This document shows positions 43,507 through 58,703 of a stretch of DNA of 64,000 nucleotides, piece after piece. This DNA comes from Chionoecetes opilio. Its lineage: Eukaryota > Arthropoda > Malacostraca > Decapoda > Majidae. The DNA lies in assembly GCA_016584305.1 (NCBI GenBank), contig JACEEZ010016253.1:967501-1031500 (forward strand), read 5' to 3'. A program made the translations under genes and the position numbers. The notes below the pieces were generated by a model. It made no database searches, was not told the origin of the DNA, and saw only the letters and a program-made list of their open reading frames with translations. Every line of letters starts with the position of its first letter. The first letter of the stretch is position 1.

Positions 43507-44392
43507 GTCACCAGAGAGTACGTGGTCGTTCAGAGACCCGCCACACCCTCACGGTAACCACTCGACTCGCTTCCACAACAACCAATAATTCCACACTATT
43601 TCCCACCGCTTGACCCACATAGCTCTCCCTTGCTCAACACGGTGGAAAGGATCCCTACGTTACATTCAATCTATGAAGAGCAAAAAAAGTACATCAATTG
43701 CCAACTATAGTCTTATTTTTTTAACGAGGCGAAAATTCCATTCTATCTTAAAGTTTCCTTATGCTTAAAAGTATGCCTATGTTTACCTGATATGGTTAAC
43801 TCTGTTAAAATACAACTGAAATTATGAAGAAGCGTAGTATTCCCTTCTCCCGGCATCAACTATCAGTCAGTAACCAGCAAGGGGTCAGGATTTTTCACCG
43901 TAAAAAAAAACAGTATACCCGACTATATATAGCTATTCTTCTTCCTTTATCTTTTCCTCATTGAGTATTAGCTGGGAGTAGCTTACGTCCACCCATAACC
44001 CATCACGACCCCCCCCTCCAAACACACACACACACGTTGTCATAGTAGTCTTTACATGACCTGACAAAATACAGAATGATAATTATGATAAAAATTGATG
44101 AGCAAAATGAGAATGTAAGGGTTTGCGGAGACTATCTGCCTTGTACGACTTTTGCCCGTGATCTACTCCATATTTACTTCTCTATACATGTTGCACTTAT
44201 CTGCTATCGTTTTTTAGTTATTGAAAAAAAACGTGATTTAAAAAAAAATAAAGGCATATAAAAAAAATAAAGGCAAATCTCTCTCTCTCTCTCTCTCACA
44301 TTATTGAAGTAATGATTAATCTAGCAATGCCAATATTTGTATGTCTTGTAGTAAGTTTTGTCTAATTTGTGATTTTTAAGGAATATCTGGAA
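43507..44392. other. Sequence without a supported gene
   Basis: Contains a short CA run (44018-44034) and a CT run (44278-44298), otherwise nothing recognised. Confidence 0.5.
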
Positions 44393-44676
44393 GTATCATG
44401 TCATTGTGAATTGGCTGAAATAGGGACTTCTAATCATTGTAACTGAAAACTGACTCCAGATTAGTGTTCAGCATGCCCGAAAACTGCTAGGAACCTATTT
44501 TCAAGCAAATTATTTTTCAAAAAATATTGCAAATTTTGCTATATTTTTTGACAAACAGATTTGCTTGAAAATGAGTTCCTAGCAGCTTTCGGGCATGTTG
44601 AACACTAATCTGTATTCAGTTTTCAGTTACAGTGATTAGAAGTCCCTATTTCAGCCAATTCACAATGACATGATAC
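44393..44676. repeat. Near-perfect long hairpin
   Basis: GTATCATGTCATTGTGAATT at the left is mirrored by AATTCACAATGACATGATAC at the right. Arms are about 115-120 bases with few mismatches, spacer about 50 bases of A/T. No target duplication or coding frame is clear. A MITE or a hairpin-RNA source. Confidence 0.85.
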
Positions 44677-44844
44677 TTGTCATTGATCTTTATCTTGCAA
44701 GTAGTTAATGAACAGTGCAAATCCTAAAATATGAAATGCGAAAATCCAACACGATGCGAAGACGAGCCAGAGACCAAACCTCCCGGCGCGACACGCAAGG
44801 CGGGAACCCAAGCGGCTGTGAACCCATTGGATGGATGGACGTCA

Positions 44845-45090
44845 CGGTTATAATCATCACAATTATCATTATCATTATTACTAATTATTGTTACTATATT
44901 TACTTCATTATTAGGATTATCTTTATCACTATCAATATTTTCATTGTTATCATTATCATCATTTATTCATATTTTCAACCATCAACATTTCATCACCATA
45001 TTTACTTAATGATTGGGATTCTCTCATCAATATTTTCATTGTTATTTTTATCATTATTATAATCTATCATTCTTATCTTCCCCCATCACC
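44845..45090. repeat. Degenerate (ATT/ATC)n-rich tract
   Basis: ATT, ATC and ATA triplets; ends about 100 bases upstream of the second cuticle promoter. Confidence 0.75.
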
Positions 45091-45192
45091 ATTTCATCAT
45101 CTTTCTGCCCAGGGCGTGAATGGGAGGTCATCGGGCCTTACTTCATCACTCATGTAGGGCGGCGTGAGCGTCTCCCGGCCCGAGGCGCCCCT

Positions 45193-45228
45193 TGACGTCA
45201 TCTAAGGCGTCCCACCATAGTATATTAA
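45193..45228 (+). promoter_or_regulatory. Cuticle gene promoter: CRE-like site and TATA box
   Basis: TGACGTCA at 45193-45200 and TATATTAA at 45221-45228; 28 bases between starts, as at 38115 (29 bases). The ATG follows at 45283. Confidence 0.7.
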
Positions 45229-45282
45229 GGCGGCCAGTCCCTTCGTGGTCATCACTCCAGATCTTCTTCAACCACACGCACC

Positions 45283-45665
45283 ATGGCTCTCAAGGTACAT
45301 AGTGGACAACCAGCCTGTCTCGCCTCAGTGACTCGTGCTGTTCAGACCCAACGGGAAACACCTTTGACAAAACACCAGTATTTTTCTCCCTCTATATACA
45401 TGTCATATTCCCACTGAGGGCGTAGTATTTTGGTGCAGCGGCGCGATGACTCTGAGAGGAGAGTCACTACCAGTGTTTGTTACCGAGACGAGCTGATGGT
45501 TGGCGCCGTCAAGGTTGTCAGCCTGATGATGCATGACCAGAGTAACTATTTGACGGTTCACTTTACTTTCACTTCCCTTTCAACATTCCATCACTTATCA
45601 TTATATGTAAAGTGTGTGGAGATCACGGTCATGGCTTATTGAACAAGAGCATGAATGTGGGGGAG

Positions 45666-45753
<88 letters not shown>

Positions 45754-46368
45754 GCGTGTGCGTGTGCGTGTGCGTGTGCGTGCGTGTGTGCGTGTCCGTG
45801 TGTGTGTGCGTGTCGTCGTGAGTCACACGTGAGTCTTCATCTTTTCCTCTTTCAGGCTGTCTTACTGTCCACCCTCGTGGTCGTCACCCTCGCTCGCCCC
45901 GACAGAGCCCCAGCCTCCTACGGCGCCCCTACGCCTTCCTACCAAGCCCCCGCCCCCGCTTACAAGGCTGCTGCTCCAGAGGTAAGTAGGCATGCCGCCT
46001 TTGTGAACGTGGGGTGCCCACTTACACAAACATCCGTCGCTTTGCATCAGTGTGTCGCTGCCACGCTCGCTACAACCTTCTTTCCCTCGCAGGCGCCGCC
46101 CAAGTACGAGTACAGCTACGACGTGAAGGACGAGTACTCCGGCAACGACTTCGGTGCCCAGGAGGCCCGCGACGGCTACGACACCCAGGGATCCTACTAC
46201 GTGCTGCTGCCCGACGGCCGCCTGCAGCGTGTGGCCTACACCGTGAACGGCGACTCAGGCTTCGTGGCCGAGGTGACCTACGAGGGCGAGGCTCAGTACC
46301 CCCAGGACACCTATAACCCAGCACCAGCGCCCTCCTACAGGCCAGAACCCACGCCAAGCTACCAGTGA
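45283..46368 (+). CDS. Rebers-Riddiford cuticle protein (three exons)
   Basis: Exons 45283-45294, 45856-45981 and 46093-46368, joined in phase 0, give 137 residues. MALK plus AVLLSTLVVVTLA forms the signal peptide, with cleavage probably before RPD. Exon 2 adds repeats of the PTPSYQAPAPAYKA kind. Exon 3 carries the Rebers-Riddiford chitin-binding domain (KYEYSYDVKDEYSGNDFG, EARDGYDTQGSYYVLLPDGR, VAYTVNGDSGFVAEVTYEGE) and a PAPSYRPEPTPSYQ tail. It is a paralogue of the gene at 38200 with the same exon borders and strand. The GC-rich exon 3 contrasts with the A/T-rich surroundings. Intron 1 contains a GT microsatellite. AATAAA lies at 46555. Confidence 0.93.
45666..45815. repeat. (GT)n/(GTGC)n microsatellite in intron 1
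   Basis: GT repeat passing into GTGC units, 40 bases upstream of cuticle exon 2. Confidence 0.95.
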
Positions 46369-46554
46369 CCGCCCTGCACCGCACACTCTCATGAACCATG
46401 ACTAATGAGCCGACACGACGAATGTCACTTGTACAAATGAAAGTATGTCAGGCATCGCTTACCTCCTTAATCTATGGCAATTACCCATTAATTAAGGGAG
46501 CATAATAGTGGAGAGATAAGGTTAATTGATACTTTGTAAGAAATTTCCATTTCA

Positions 46555-46560
46555 AATAAA
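46555..46560 (+). promoter_or_regulatory. Polyadenylation signal AATAAA
   Basis: First clear AATAAA after the second cuticle gene, 187 bases past the stop. Confidence 0.45.
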
Positions 46561-46730
46561 TTTTCGGAATTTAGAGTAGGCAGAGAAAGGATTATTAAGT
46601 AACAGGGACATTGCACTTTACCATTTTAAACACAAATATATACATGTACAATACACCTAGTGAGTGAGTCTCCTGGCAGGGATTCTGAAAAAAATCTAGA
46701 CTGTATCCTTAAATAATGTTTGTGTTCATT

Positions 46731-46865
46731 CAATCAATCAATCATTGGGGGCATACGCCGGGGGGCGCGTCGCCTCGCCCACCCTACGACGCCACTCCCG
46801 GGGGTCACCACGCGCGAGTTCCCATGCAGGCTCCTTTCCCATACCAAGCAGCTCTCGACAAGGCG
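46731..46865 (-). mobile_element. RTE-like LINE, very short 3' fragment
   Basis: TGTGTTCATT flanks both sides (46721-46730 and 46866-46875), an exact 10-bp target duplication. The insert starts with the CAATCAATCAATCA tail and matches the 3' end of the LINE at 54301, stopping within the C-terminal codons. Three bases (GCG) at the 5' junction are not in the LINE. Confidence 0.85.
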
Positions 46866-47205
46866 TGTGTTCATTGCTCACTGATAATTATAATTAATGT
46901 GTACGTTGCATAAGTGCACTATGGAATAAAATATTTAACAAGTGTTCTTTTTGGTTATCATGACTTCAATGCAAGAAGGTTGCTTTAACTAACTTCATAT
47001 CAAGAATTTCGCCCGTTACTTCACATGGTTTTTGTTTCAGATATTCGCCGAGACAAGATATAATATGTCAGACGGAGTGTTGAACTTGTTACGTGATTAC
47101 GCCAAAATATCCTGATCATTTGCCAAGATCGTGATTCCCAGCATTATCGGGGGTTCTGAGCCTCCCTCGCCTTTTGAAAGCTGAGGATTTCAGTCTCATT
47201 TTAGG

Positions 47206-47240
<35 letters not shown>

Positions 47241-47400
47241 ATTATAGTCTAATATATAATATAGAATATATATAAATGATAGTCGGAGTATATATATAGG
47301 ATAATACATTAGCATAGTAATACATATAGATCTGATATGTTATATATATATATAATATATATATATGTATATAGATATATGTATATATATTATATATATG
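47206..47400. repeat. AT-rich simple repeat region
   Basis: Several short AT tracts with interruptions. The preceding 46876-47205 has no supported gene. Confidence 0.8.
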
Positions 47401-47490
47401 TTTTTGTTCTTCAATTTGTGTCTTGCATTAATGATATAGAAAAACTACATCAAATGGACTCGGCGGGTGTTGGTGTCGACGCGGCAAGAC

Positions 47491-47550
47491 ACGACCGTCC
47501 CGCAGCCAAGCCTGAAAGCCATGACCGTCCCGCAGCCAAGCCTGAAAGCC
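47491..47550 (+). repeat. Two 30-base tandem units
   Basis: ACGACCGTCCCGCAGCCAAG plus CCTGAAAGCC, followed by the same unit with one base changed. Confidence 0.9.
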
Positions 47551-47602
47551 GGGCATCTGTATTTAATAAAGACTTCATGCAGTGCAGCTTTCCGTGCGGT
47601 GA

Positions 47603-47605
<3 letters not shown>

Positions 47606-47646
<41 letters not shown>

Positions 47647-47715
47647 CTATAGTGCCTGTTGGCAGTGACCTCCGCGGCTCTGATGGTTGGCCCTCGCCCG
47701 TGGTGGCGCAAGCCT
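47606..47715 (-). repeat. Short A-tailed SINE-like retroposon
   Basis: Minus-strand reading: GCGCCACCACGGGCGAGGGC, CCAACCATCA, CCAACAGGCACTATAGGC, then a pure A tail of about 39 bases (47606-47644). It is homologous to 9682-9774. The pure tail suggests recent insertion. Confidence 0.5.
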
Positions 47716-48235
47716 AGAAAAGAATAAAACAATTGAACAGTAGACGAAGCGAGACTTAGATTATTTGTTCTAATCGACATGCCATAAATCATTGATATAC
47801 ACACACTCAGAGCACTGTCAATACATTGATGATTGCGTCCGTGTGATAACTTTACCAATGGGTCGCGTGATGGTTGTTTGCCCTTCATCCCAAACTCCTG
47901 CCTCTTGCCACACATCACTCGTAGATCGGTGTTCATCTGGATCATTCCAAGAAGCTGACCTGCAATCAACAGCAACAGCACAAGTAAGAACAGTTCAATC
48001 AATATACTTTGCTTCACATATAACAGCCTTTTTAGGTTATTTTTCCACAAACATTGTATTTAATATCCACTTGAGAAGACACATATTTTACTGAGTGCAT
48101 TTATAAACAGCTATACATTAAGTAGCTGAGAGCAGCTCTAAGGTGCTTTGTTCGGTCTAAAATGATATGTAAATATAATAAGAATAGGTCTATATCGAAT
48201 TACTTACCTCACAGGGACGGAGACTCCTATGGATT
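47716..48235. other. Sequence without a supported gene
   Basis: A/T-rich spacer before the minisatellite; nothing recognised. Confidence 0.5.
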
Positions 48236-48239
48236 CCAA

Positions 48240-49585
48240 GGTTTCGTCGGGCTGAGTTCCAGTTGAAAATTGCGGGGCTGAGCTCCAGTTGAAAATTGCA
48301 GGGCTGATCTCCAGTTGAAAATTGCAGGGCTGATCTCCAGTTGAAAATTGCAGGGCTGATCTCCAGTTGAAAATTGCGGGGCTGATCTCCAGTTGAAAAT
48401 TGCGGGGCTGATCTCCATTTGAAAATTGCAGGGCTGATCTCCAGTTGAAAATTGCGGGGCTGATCTCCATTTGAAAATTGCAGGGCTGATCTCCAGTTGA
48501 AAATTGCGGGGCTGATCTCCAGTTGAAAATTGCAGGGCTGATCTCCAATTGAAAATTGCGGGGCTGATCTCCAGTTGAAAATTGCAGGGCTGATCTCCAG
48601 TTGAAAATTGCGGGGCTGATCTCCAGCTGAAAATTGCAGGGCTGATATCCAGTTGAAAATTGCGGGGCTGATCTCCAGTTGAAAATTGCAGGGGCTGCCT
48701 TCCAGTTGAAAATTGCGGGGCCGAGTTCCAGTTGAAAATTGCGGGGCTGCCTTCCAGTTGAAAATTACGGGGCTGCCTTCCAGTTGAAAATTACGGGGCT
48801 GCCTTCCAGTTGAAAATTACGGGGCTGCCTTCCAGATGAAAATTACGGGGCTGCCTTCCAGTTGAAAATTACGGGGCTGCATTCCAGTTGAAAATTGCGG
48901 GGCCGAGTTCCAGTTGAAAATTGCGGGGGCTGCCTTCCAGTTGAAAATTGCGGGGCCGAGTTCCAGTTGAAAATTGCGGGGCCGAGTTCCAGTTGAAAAT
49001 TGCGGGGCCGAGTTCCAGTTGAAAATTGCGGGGCCGAGTGCCAGTTGAAAATTGCGGGGCCGAGTTCCAGTTGAAAATTGCGGGGCCGAGTTCCAGTTGA
49101 AAATTGCGGGGCTGAGTTCTAGTTGAAAATTGCGGGGCTGAATTCCAGTTGAAAATTGCGGGGCTGAGTTCTAGTTGAAAATTGCGGGGCTGAGTTCCAG
49201 TTGAAAATTGCGGGGCCGAGTTCCAGTTGAAAATTGCGGGGCTGAGTTCTAGTTGAAAATTGCGGGGCCGAGTTCCAGTTGAAAATTGCGGGGCTGAGTT
49301 CCAGTTGAAAATTGCGGGGCTGAGTTCCAGTTGAAAATTGCGGGGCTGAGTTCCAGTTGAAAATTGCGGGGCTGAGTTCCAGTTGAAAATTGCAGGGCTG
49401 AGTTCCAGTTGAAAATTGCGGGGCTGAGTTCCAGTTGAAAATTGCGGGGCCGAGTTCCAGTTGAAAATTGCGGGGCCGAGTTCTAGTTGAAAATTGCGGG
49501 GCTGAGTTCCAGTTGAAAATTGCGGGGCCGAGTTCCAGTTGAAAATTGCGGGGCAGAGTTCTAGTTGAAAATTGCGGGGCTAGCG
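48240..49585. repeat. 26-base minisatellite, about 50 units
   Basis: The unit is CCAGTTGAAAATTGCGGGGC plus six variable bases. Variants form blocks: TGATCT before about 48685, TGCCTT in the middle to about 48890, and TGAGTT or CGAGTT after it. A stop-free reverse frame in the first block is accidental, since 26 is not a multiple of 3. Confidence 0.97.
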
Positions 49586-50235
49586 TATCCCGTATGCATA
49601 GTAACCAACTGTACTCTGGTATTGCACTCCTATTCTTCTGAACAATTTAAATATAATACACAAAAGATAAACATGCAAGAACCCAGGCTATACTTGTGTA
49701 CGGCAGAGCAAAAGAAAGTTTCTGCCACCATACGCGGGTTGCTGCGCGCGTTTTCTTTGAGTCTGCCTTGAAAATCCAGTATAGCCCAGCGGATTAGTGA
49801 TGTAATGGACCCATTTACTCTACTTGAGGTAACGATAGATTGGAAATCTTCAAGACTCATATAGTAGGGCAGTGATGCTGAATTTTCGATGTGAGCAGTA
49901 TTTTTGATGATACAGCCATTTTAAGTGGAGGAAATTTGTGCGCCCCAAAACGACCGGCGCCATGTTGTGACGTCAATAACGCAGAGTTGTCAAGCGGCCG
50001 CAGCGGGCCGCTCCACAGTAACATTAACTTGCATTACCCCTACTACCGCAAGATGGCCAATAATCCTCCTTCAAGTTTTGTGGTAGGTTTTCACTGTGTT
50101 TGTGAATACATCAGTTGTAGTTTATAAGTAAGAAGTGATTAGACAGGGACAAGTGACCCATGACAACAGGCAAGTGATGACTTTAGGCATCGCAACTCCT
50201 TACAAAGAGCTCAAATGAACCTACAATGACATGTA

Positions 50236-50690
50236 GCCTACAGCTAGACAGATAGACGAACTCATAGAAGAACAGGTAGAATGAGAGCGCCTTCCACCTG
50301 CACACACGCACACACATCATAGACGAATTCATAGAAGAACAGGTAGAATGAGAGCGCCTTCCACCAACACACACACACACACACACACATCATAGACGAA
50401 CTCATAGAAGAACAGGTAGAATGAGAGCGCCTTCCACCAACACGTACACACACATACACATCATAGACGAATTCATAGAAGAACAGGTAGAATGAGAGCG
50501 CCTTACACCAACACACATACATACACATCATAGACAAATTCATAGAACAGGTAGAATGAGAGCGCCTTACACCAACACACATACACACACATCATAGACG
50601 AATTCATAGAAGAACAGGTAGAATGAGAGCGCCTTCCACCAACACACACATACACATCCTTCAAGAGCACACTGCGCCTTCCACGCACAC
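50236..50690. repeat. 60-66-base minisatellite inside THAP copy 2
   Basis: Six or seven units of CATAGAAGAACAGGTAGAAT, GAGAGCGCCTTCCACC, a CA run and ATCATAGACGAA. The mirrored phrase GTGGAAGGCGCTCTCACTCT lies at 50931, so the array began inside a palindrome arm. Confidence 0.9.
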
Positions 50691-51289
50691 ACACACACAC
50701 AATGCAAGAAGTATTCAGGACTTCAAAGGCAAGCTGGATAATAGTAGATTAGGAGACGGGACAATACGAGCATAGCTCTTTTCCTGTATGTTACAACTAG
50801 GTAAATACAACTAGGTAAATATACACACACACACACATATATATATACATATGTGTGTGTGTGGAAGGCGCAGTGTGCTCTTGATCAGATGTGTGTGTGT
50901 GTGTGTGGGTGGGTGGAAGGCGCTCTCACTCTATACCTGTTTTTCTATGAGTTCGTCAAGCGTACATAATGAATCGCCTAGGGCCCTAGATGAAGGGGAA
51001 ATTCACAATCACTACAGGAACTACCTCGTGTAGGTCTCACGGCCTCTTGTAGCTTCCTTATTTTCTTATGTTATTATGTTCTTTTGGATGCTTCCCGTGC
51101 CCACAGCAGTCACAATAACACAACGCCGCGTGTGTTGTGTATGTGTGTGTGCATGTGTGTGTGTGTAGGCGTTTGTTACTTCATCACTGCATACACAGAC
51201 AAACACCAATCACTAATCTGTAGTACTATATACACACACAGTGTCACACGCACACACACACACACACACACACACGAGTAACATGTGTG

Positions 51290-51445
51290 TTCCCTCAGGG
51301 GAATCACGCCTATAGTAGACATCCACCACTGTTTACTTTTTTTCTTGTCTTTGGACACAGATATGAACACTCTCTGGTGTTTTAATCGTGGTGTTTTAGC
51401 AGATTGGCACATAACAAACAGTGTGTTCTCTTTGTCCAGCTATAT
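51290..51445 (-). pseudogene. Broken THAP-type exon
   Basis: The minus strand retains CYVPIC, then a stop, a frameshift, and VFISVSKDKKKSKQWWMS, aligned with the intact exon at 24320. The second metal-binding pair is replaced by a CA/GT microsatellite and the start codon is lost. Confidence 0.65.
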
Positions 51446-51879
51446 AGGCGAGGAAGCGGGGTAGAGAAGGAAGCGGAAGGGATGTTTCTGCGCTGACTAC
51501 GTCACAACCAATCACAGCGGGTTCCGCGGCCACGTCATATTTTGGCCCAAAAAACTGCATATATCTCATTCATGGTGCATTTTTAAGCAAAATGAATATG
51601 AGTACAGTGATAAGTAGCTTATATTTCATCCAAAGCTTCACAAAATTCCGTGTTTTAGGTGTGAGTAAACGGGTCCATTGTGCACTTTTTGCTACAAGCA
51701 CCAAATTTTGCACAATGGTGCCTTTTGATATCCTAAAAAGATATAGCTATGGAGACATTTGAATAAATGGATGTAAACTTGTTTTTTGGCACTTTTTCCA
51801 AAAGGCCATCAATATTTTTTTACGTCTCATATCTCTGTTTCTAAGATAGGTAGAATAACAATCTTGGTGTCTAAACATA

Positions 51880-52145
51880 CATTTTTGAGGTTAAAGAATC
51901 CATTGGAATATAAAAATAATAGGCTGATAATGATAATAATAATATAATTATAATAATGAATGCAATAATGATAATAACAATAAATCCAGTTATAATTATA
52001 TTCATAAAAAATAATGAAAAAAAATTGAAAATGGTAAAATATCATTATCGATAAAAATTATAAGGTTATTGATGAGTAATGATAGCAATAAGAATAGTAG
52101 CATTATAAATGATTATGATAATAACTATAATAATAGTAATACTAA
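51880..52145. repeat. Degenerate (ATA/ATG)n-rich tract
   Basis: AAT, ATA and TGA triplets. It continues after the Helitron at 52884-53330, so the Helitron split one tract. Confidence 0.8.
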
Positions 52146-52164
52146 TCTATAATAATATAAGCGA

Positions 52165-52260
<96 letters not shown>

Positions 52261-52883
52261 GCTCCAGGTGCCGCCCCCTGTGGCGGAATCCCCTCATATG
52301 GCACAGTTTTGGAACCGGCTCGAGCAGGGGAAGGTTTTAAGCCCATTTATGAGATGATCCGATTACTTTTTTGTTTCTTTTTTTTAGCAGCCTATTAGCG
52401 AGAATTGTGAAAAAAAAGTGGGTTGCGAGAATTGAGGAAACCTTGATGTACGGTGATGGGTAATGGGTGAGTGAATGGGTGGGGTGATGGGTAATGGGTG
52501 TGGGGTGATGGGTGAGTGAATGGGTGGGGGGTGATGGGTGATGGGTGAGGGAATAGATGGGGGGTGATGGGTAATGGGTGAGTGAATGGGTGTGTGGTGA
52601 TGGATAATGGGTGAGTGAATGGGTGGGGGGTGGTGGGTAATGGGTGAGTGAATGGGTGGGGGGTGATGGGTAATGGGTGAGTGAATGGGTTGGGGGTGAT
52701 GTGAATAGGTTGGCGTTAATACATACATTTCTACATCCATGATTTCAGGAAAGCTAGAAGGGGCTATCTGGAGAGTCTGTGTTTGGTGGGCCTTCGGCCC
52801 ACCAAACACAGGTGGTGAGCCCACCAATAGCCCTCCGCAGAAGCTAGCCATAAAGCTCGCCCGGAGGGCGGCTTTGCGGCTAG
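52146..52883 (+). mobile_element. Helitron, copy 1
   Basis: Starts A|TCTATAATAATATAAGCG and ends GGCTTTGCGGCTAG|T. A GC-rich hairpin (CGCCCGGAGGGCG) stands about 10 bases before CTAG. No target duplication. These are standard Helitron ends. Inside: (GT)n at 52166-52258, a GGGTGATGGGTAATGGGTGA minisatellite (52455-52700), and a GTTTGGTGGGCC palindrome. No Rep/helicase, so non-autonomous. Confidence 0.88.
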
Positions 52884-53330
52884 TATCATATAATAATGAT
52901 AATGAGAATAATAATAATCACAATAATGATAATAGTAATGATAATAATAATAATAATAATGGTAATAGTAATAATGGTAATGATAATCATATTCATAGTT
53001 GCCTGCTAGATACTACCCAAAATGATAATGATAATAGTATTCATAATGAAATTTCAATGAACATAATGGTAATAACATTATCAAAAGAATATTATTATTA
53101 TTATAACAATAATGCTAGTAAGAAAATAGTAGCAATGAAATTAATTAATTATAATAACAGTAATGATAGTAATAATAAAATCAATAATAATGATGATAAG
53201 AATCGCAATAATTATAACAACAATGATAATAATTAGAAATGATAATGAGGATATCAATAATAATGAAAATAATAATGATAGTAACAATAATAGTTATGAT
53301 GTAATTATAACAATGATAAAGATTAAACTT
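52884..53330. repeat. Degenerate (AAT)n-rich tract
   Basis: AAT, GAT and AGT triplets; Asn-rich frames are artefacts. Confidence 0.85.
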
Positions 53331-53366
53331 TATTTTAGGGGGGTCTACGTAGTACATATGCTGTAC

Positions 53367-55596
<2,230 letters not shown>

Positions 55597-55734
55597 GCTG
55601 TACGGTAGGGGTTAAGAATTGCAAAAAAAAGAAATTGGCCGACGCCACAGGAAACTTTATTTTAGTTGGGTCTATGCTGTAGGGGTTAATAATTGTCTGC
55701 GAATGGACAAGTAAAAAAAGACAAGGAAAAAATA

Positions 55735-55886
55735 AATACCGATACCGGTAATACCGGTATTTTGACACCAGTATCGGTATACCGGTATCGTAACTGATAC
55801 CGGTGTGAGGACGTACCGGTATTATCCCCGAAAACCGGTATCGGCAATACCAGTATTTTGTTGATACCGCACAACCCTACTTGAAG
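55735..55886 (-). mobile_element. hAT-like MITE end with ACCGGTATT motifs
   Basis: Read on the minus strand it begins AGGGTTGTGCGGTATC and then repeats TACCGGTA palindromes. Such AGGGTTG starts are typical of small hAT elements. The partner end is not visible. Confidence 0.45.
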
Positions 55887-57436
55887 GAAGATAGAAGAGG
55901 GACGTACGGTGTACCCACAAACGAAGATGAGCTCAGTGCGGCGGAGTTTTCATACGGTGTGTCTGTGGCCGGTGAATTGAATTGAATAAGGTTAATTGCT
56001 CAGACTTCAACAGAAGTATGGAGCACAGCTCCTTAATTGCCAACAAGTCATTATCCATATCAAACAACATAATACATCTTACAGATACATAACAGCATAT
56101 TTTCATCTGAACATTTTAAATATTACATCCAGGAAACATACTATCCTATTTAATGTGTTAACATTATTACTCTGCATTAATGTAATACTTTTTTCTCTGC
56201 TTGGTCTAGTCCAGATACTCTGGGATATAGTCATGCCTGAGCTGACTTATTGCCTGATTATTACACTCTAAGACAACATGGTATTCATCCCCTAGTGCTG
56301 CATCATCACATTTATCACAAATTCTTTCCTCTCTGGGCACATTTTGGTATCTTCCTGGTCTTCAATTTAGTTAAATACTCCTCTCTGCCAAATATACACC
56401 TAAAAGATACATAGTTACTACAAACAGACTTTGTCATAAGATTTCTATACCAAAGAGTAATCCATTGATCTTTAAGCCTTTGTTCCACAGTTCTTGCCAA
56501 CCATACTGGGTTAGTCACTTCCTGGTTCAACCACACCCCTGACAAGCCACAGTTATTTAACACTGATCTGATCTCCTTTAGCCAAGGTGATGTGTACCGT
56601 CCAACAGTGTCCAGGTGCAGCAAACACTGATACATAACATAAGAAAACTTTTCCGGTTTTCCGGTGATTAGTCTAATCCAGTAATTTATCATTCTAACTT
56701 TTACATCAATATCTATGGGATATGCCCCAAGTTCCCCATAAACAATATCAGTACATGTATTTCTCTGCACACAAAGCATGTGTTTGAGAAACTTCATATG
56801 TAAAATTTCTACTTCCCTATTTACAGTATGTCCCCACACCTCACAGCCACAAACAGTACGGGTAATACTGTACTTCTAAACAACTCCATTTGAAGATCTA
56901 CAGGAAGATCAAATTTCCTACACTTTCCAATAAGGCTGTACATAGCTCTTGTAGCTGATTCAGTGCATTCCTGTTGACATTTTCTAAATCTCCCATTGCT
57001 TGTCAATAACACTCCAAGGTACTTATATTCTCCTACAGTTTCCACATTTTCACTACCAAATTTAAAGTGATAGCCTTCAGTCTGGGCTCTTCCCCTTCCA
57101 AATACCACTACTTTTGTCTTACTAGTGTTAACTTCCATTTTCCACTGATTACAATAATTTTCCATTGCCTTAAGTGCATTGTTTATCTCCTCCTCACTCT
57201 CCCCCATAATAACAGTGTCATCAGCATACATGAGTACAAGCATCCTCAGATAAAGATCTAGCCAGTCATCATTAAAGTTTAAGTGTGTACAGTTTTCACC
57301 TATTAAGTACTCCTCAAGATCATTTATATACATGGCAAATAGTAAAGGAGAAAGATTTTCCCCTTGCCTCACCCCTTTTTGACTTACAAAAAATTCTGAT
57401 ACTTCTTGATTAACAACAACACATGATTTGATATTA

Positions 57437-58278
<842 letters not shown>

Positions 58279-58703
58279 TTATACATATTCTTAACCAAAG
58301 TATAAACCTTACCAGTAATCCCATTTTTAACAAGTTTGTACCACAACCCATCTCTCCAAACCATGTCAAAAGCCTTTCTATAATCAATAAACAAGCAAAA
58401 CAATTTCTTTTTCTTCCATCTAAACAAATCAATAATACATTTCAACACAAATACATGATCTACAGTAGAATAGCCCTTCCTAAACCCTGTTTGAGTTTCA
58501 TTTATCAAGTTTTTTTCATCACAATATGCAGTAAGTCTATCATTCAATATAGAAGTAAATACTTTACCCATACAACTTAACAAAGTAATTCCCCTATAGT
58601 TATTAGCATCATTTCTATCACCCTTATTTTTGTAAATAGGAACTATGCTGCCAACTAACCATTCCTCAGGCAATGTGCCTGTGTCTAATATCTTATTAAA
58701 TAA

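Larger units (their letters stand above)
49804..51679 (-). mobile_element. THAP-domain DNA transposon, copy 2
   Basis: AATGGACCCATTTACTC at the low end and, inverted, AATGGACCCGTTTACTC at the high end. The high-end arm carries a damaged THAP exon and the same leader as copy 1 (ACCTAAAACACGG, CTGTGATTGGTTGTGACGTA). The low-end arm matches the right arm of copy 1 (GTATTTTTGATGATACAGCC, GGCGCCATGTTGTGACGTCA). The palindrome of copy 1 is here reduced and invaded by a minisatellite. Confidence 0.65.

Noticed and set aside
48204..48548. Repeated peptide frame on the minus strand
   Set aside because: Produced by a 26-base minisatellite; it is open only in the first variant block and closes when variants change.
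48240..49585. CRISPR-like array of regular repeats
   Set aside because: Units are contiguous with no spacers, in a eukaryotic genome; it is a minisatellite.
52384..52851. Pro/His/Ser-rich reverse frame (and equivalents at 57701-58432 and 59596-60078)
   Set aside because: They translate the GGGTGATGGG minisatellite of the Helitrons.
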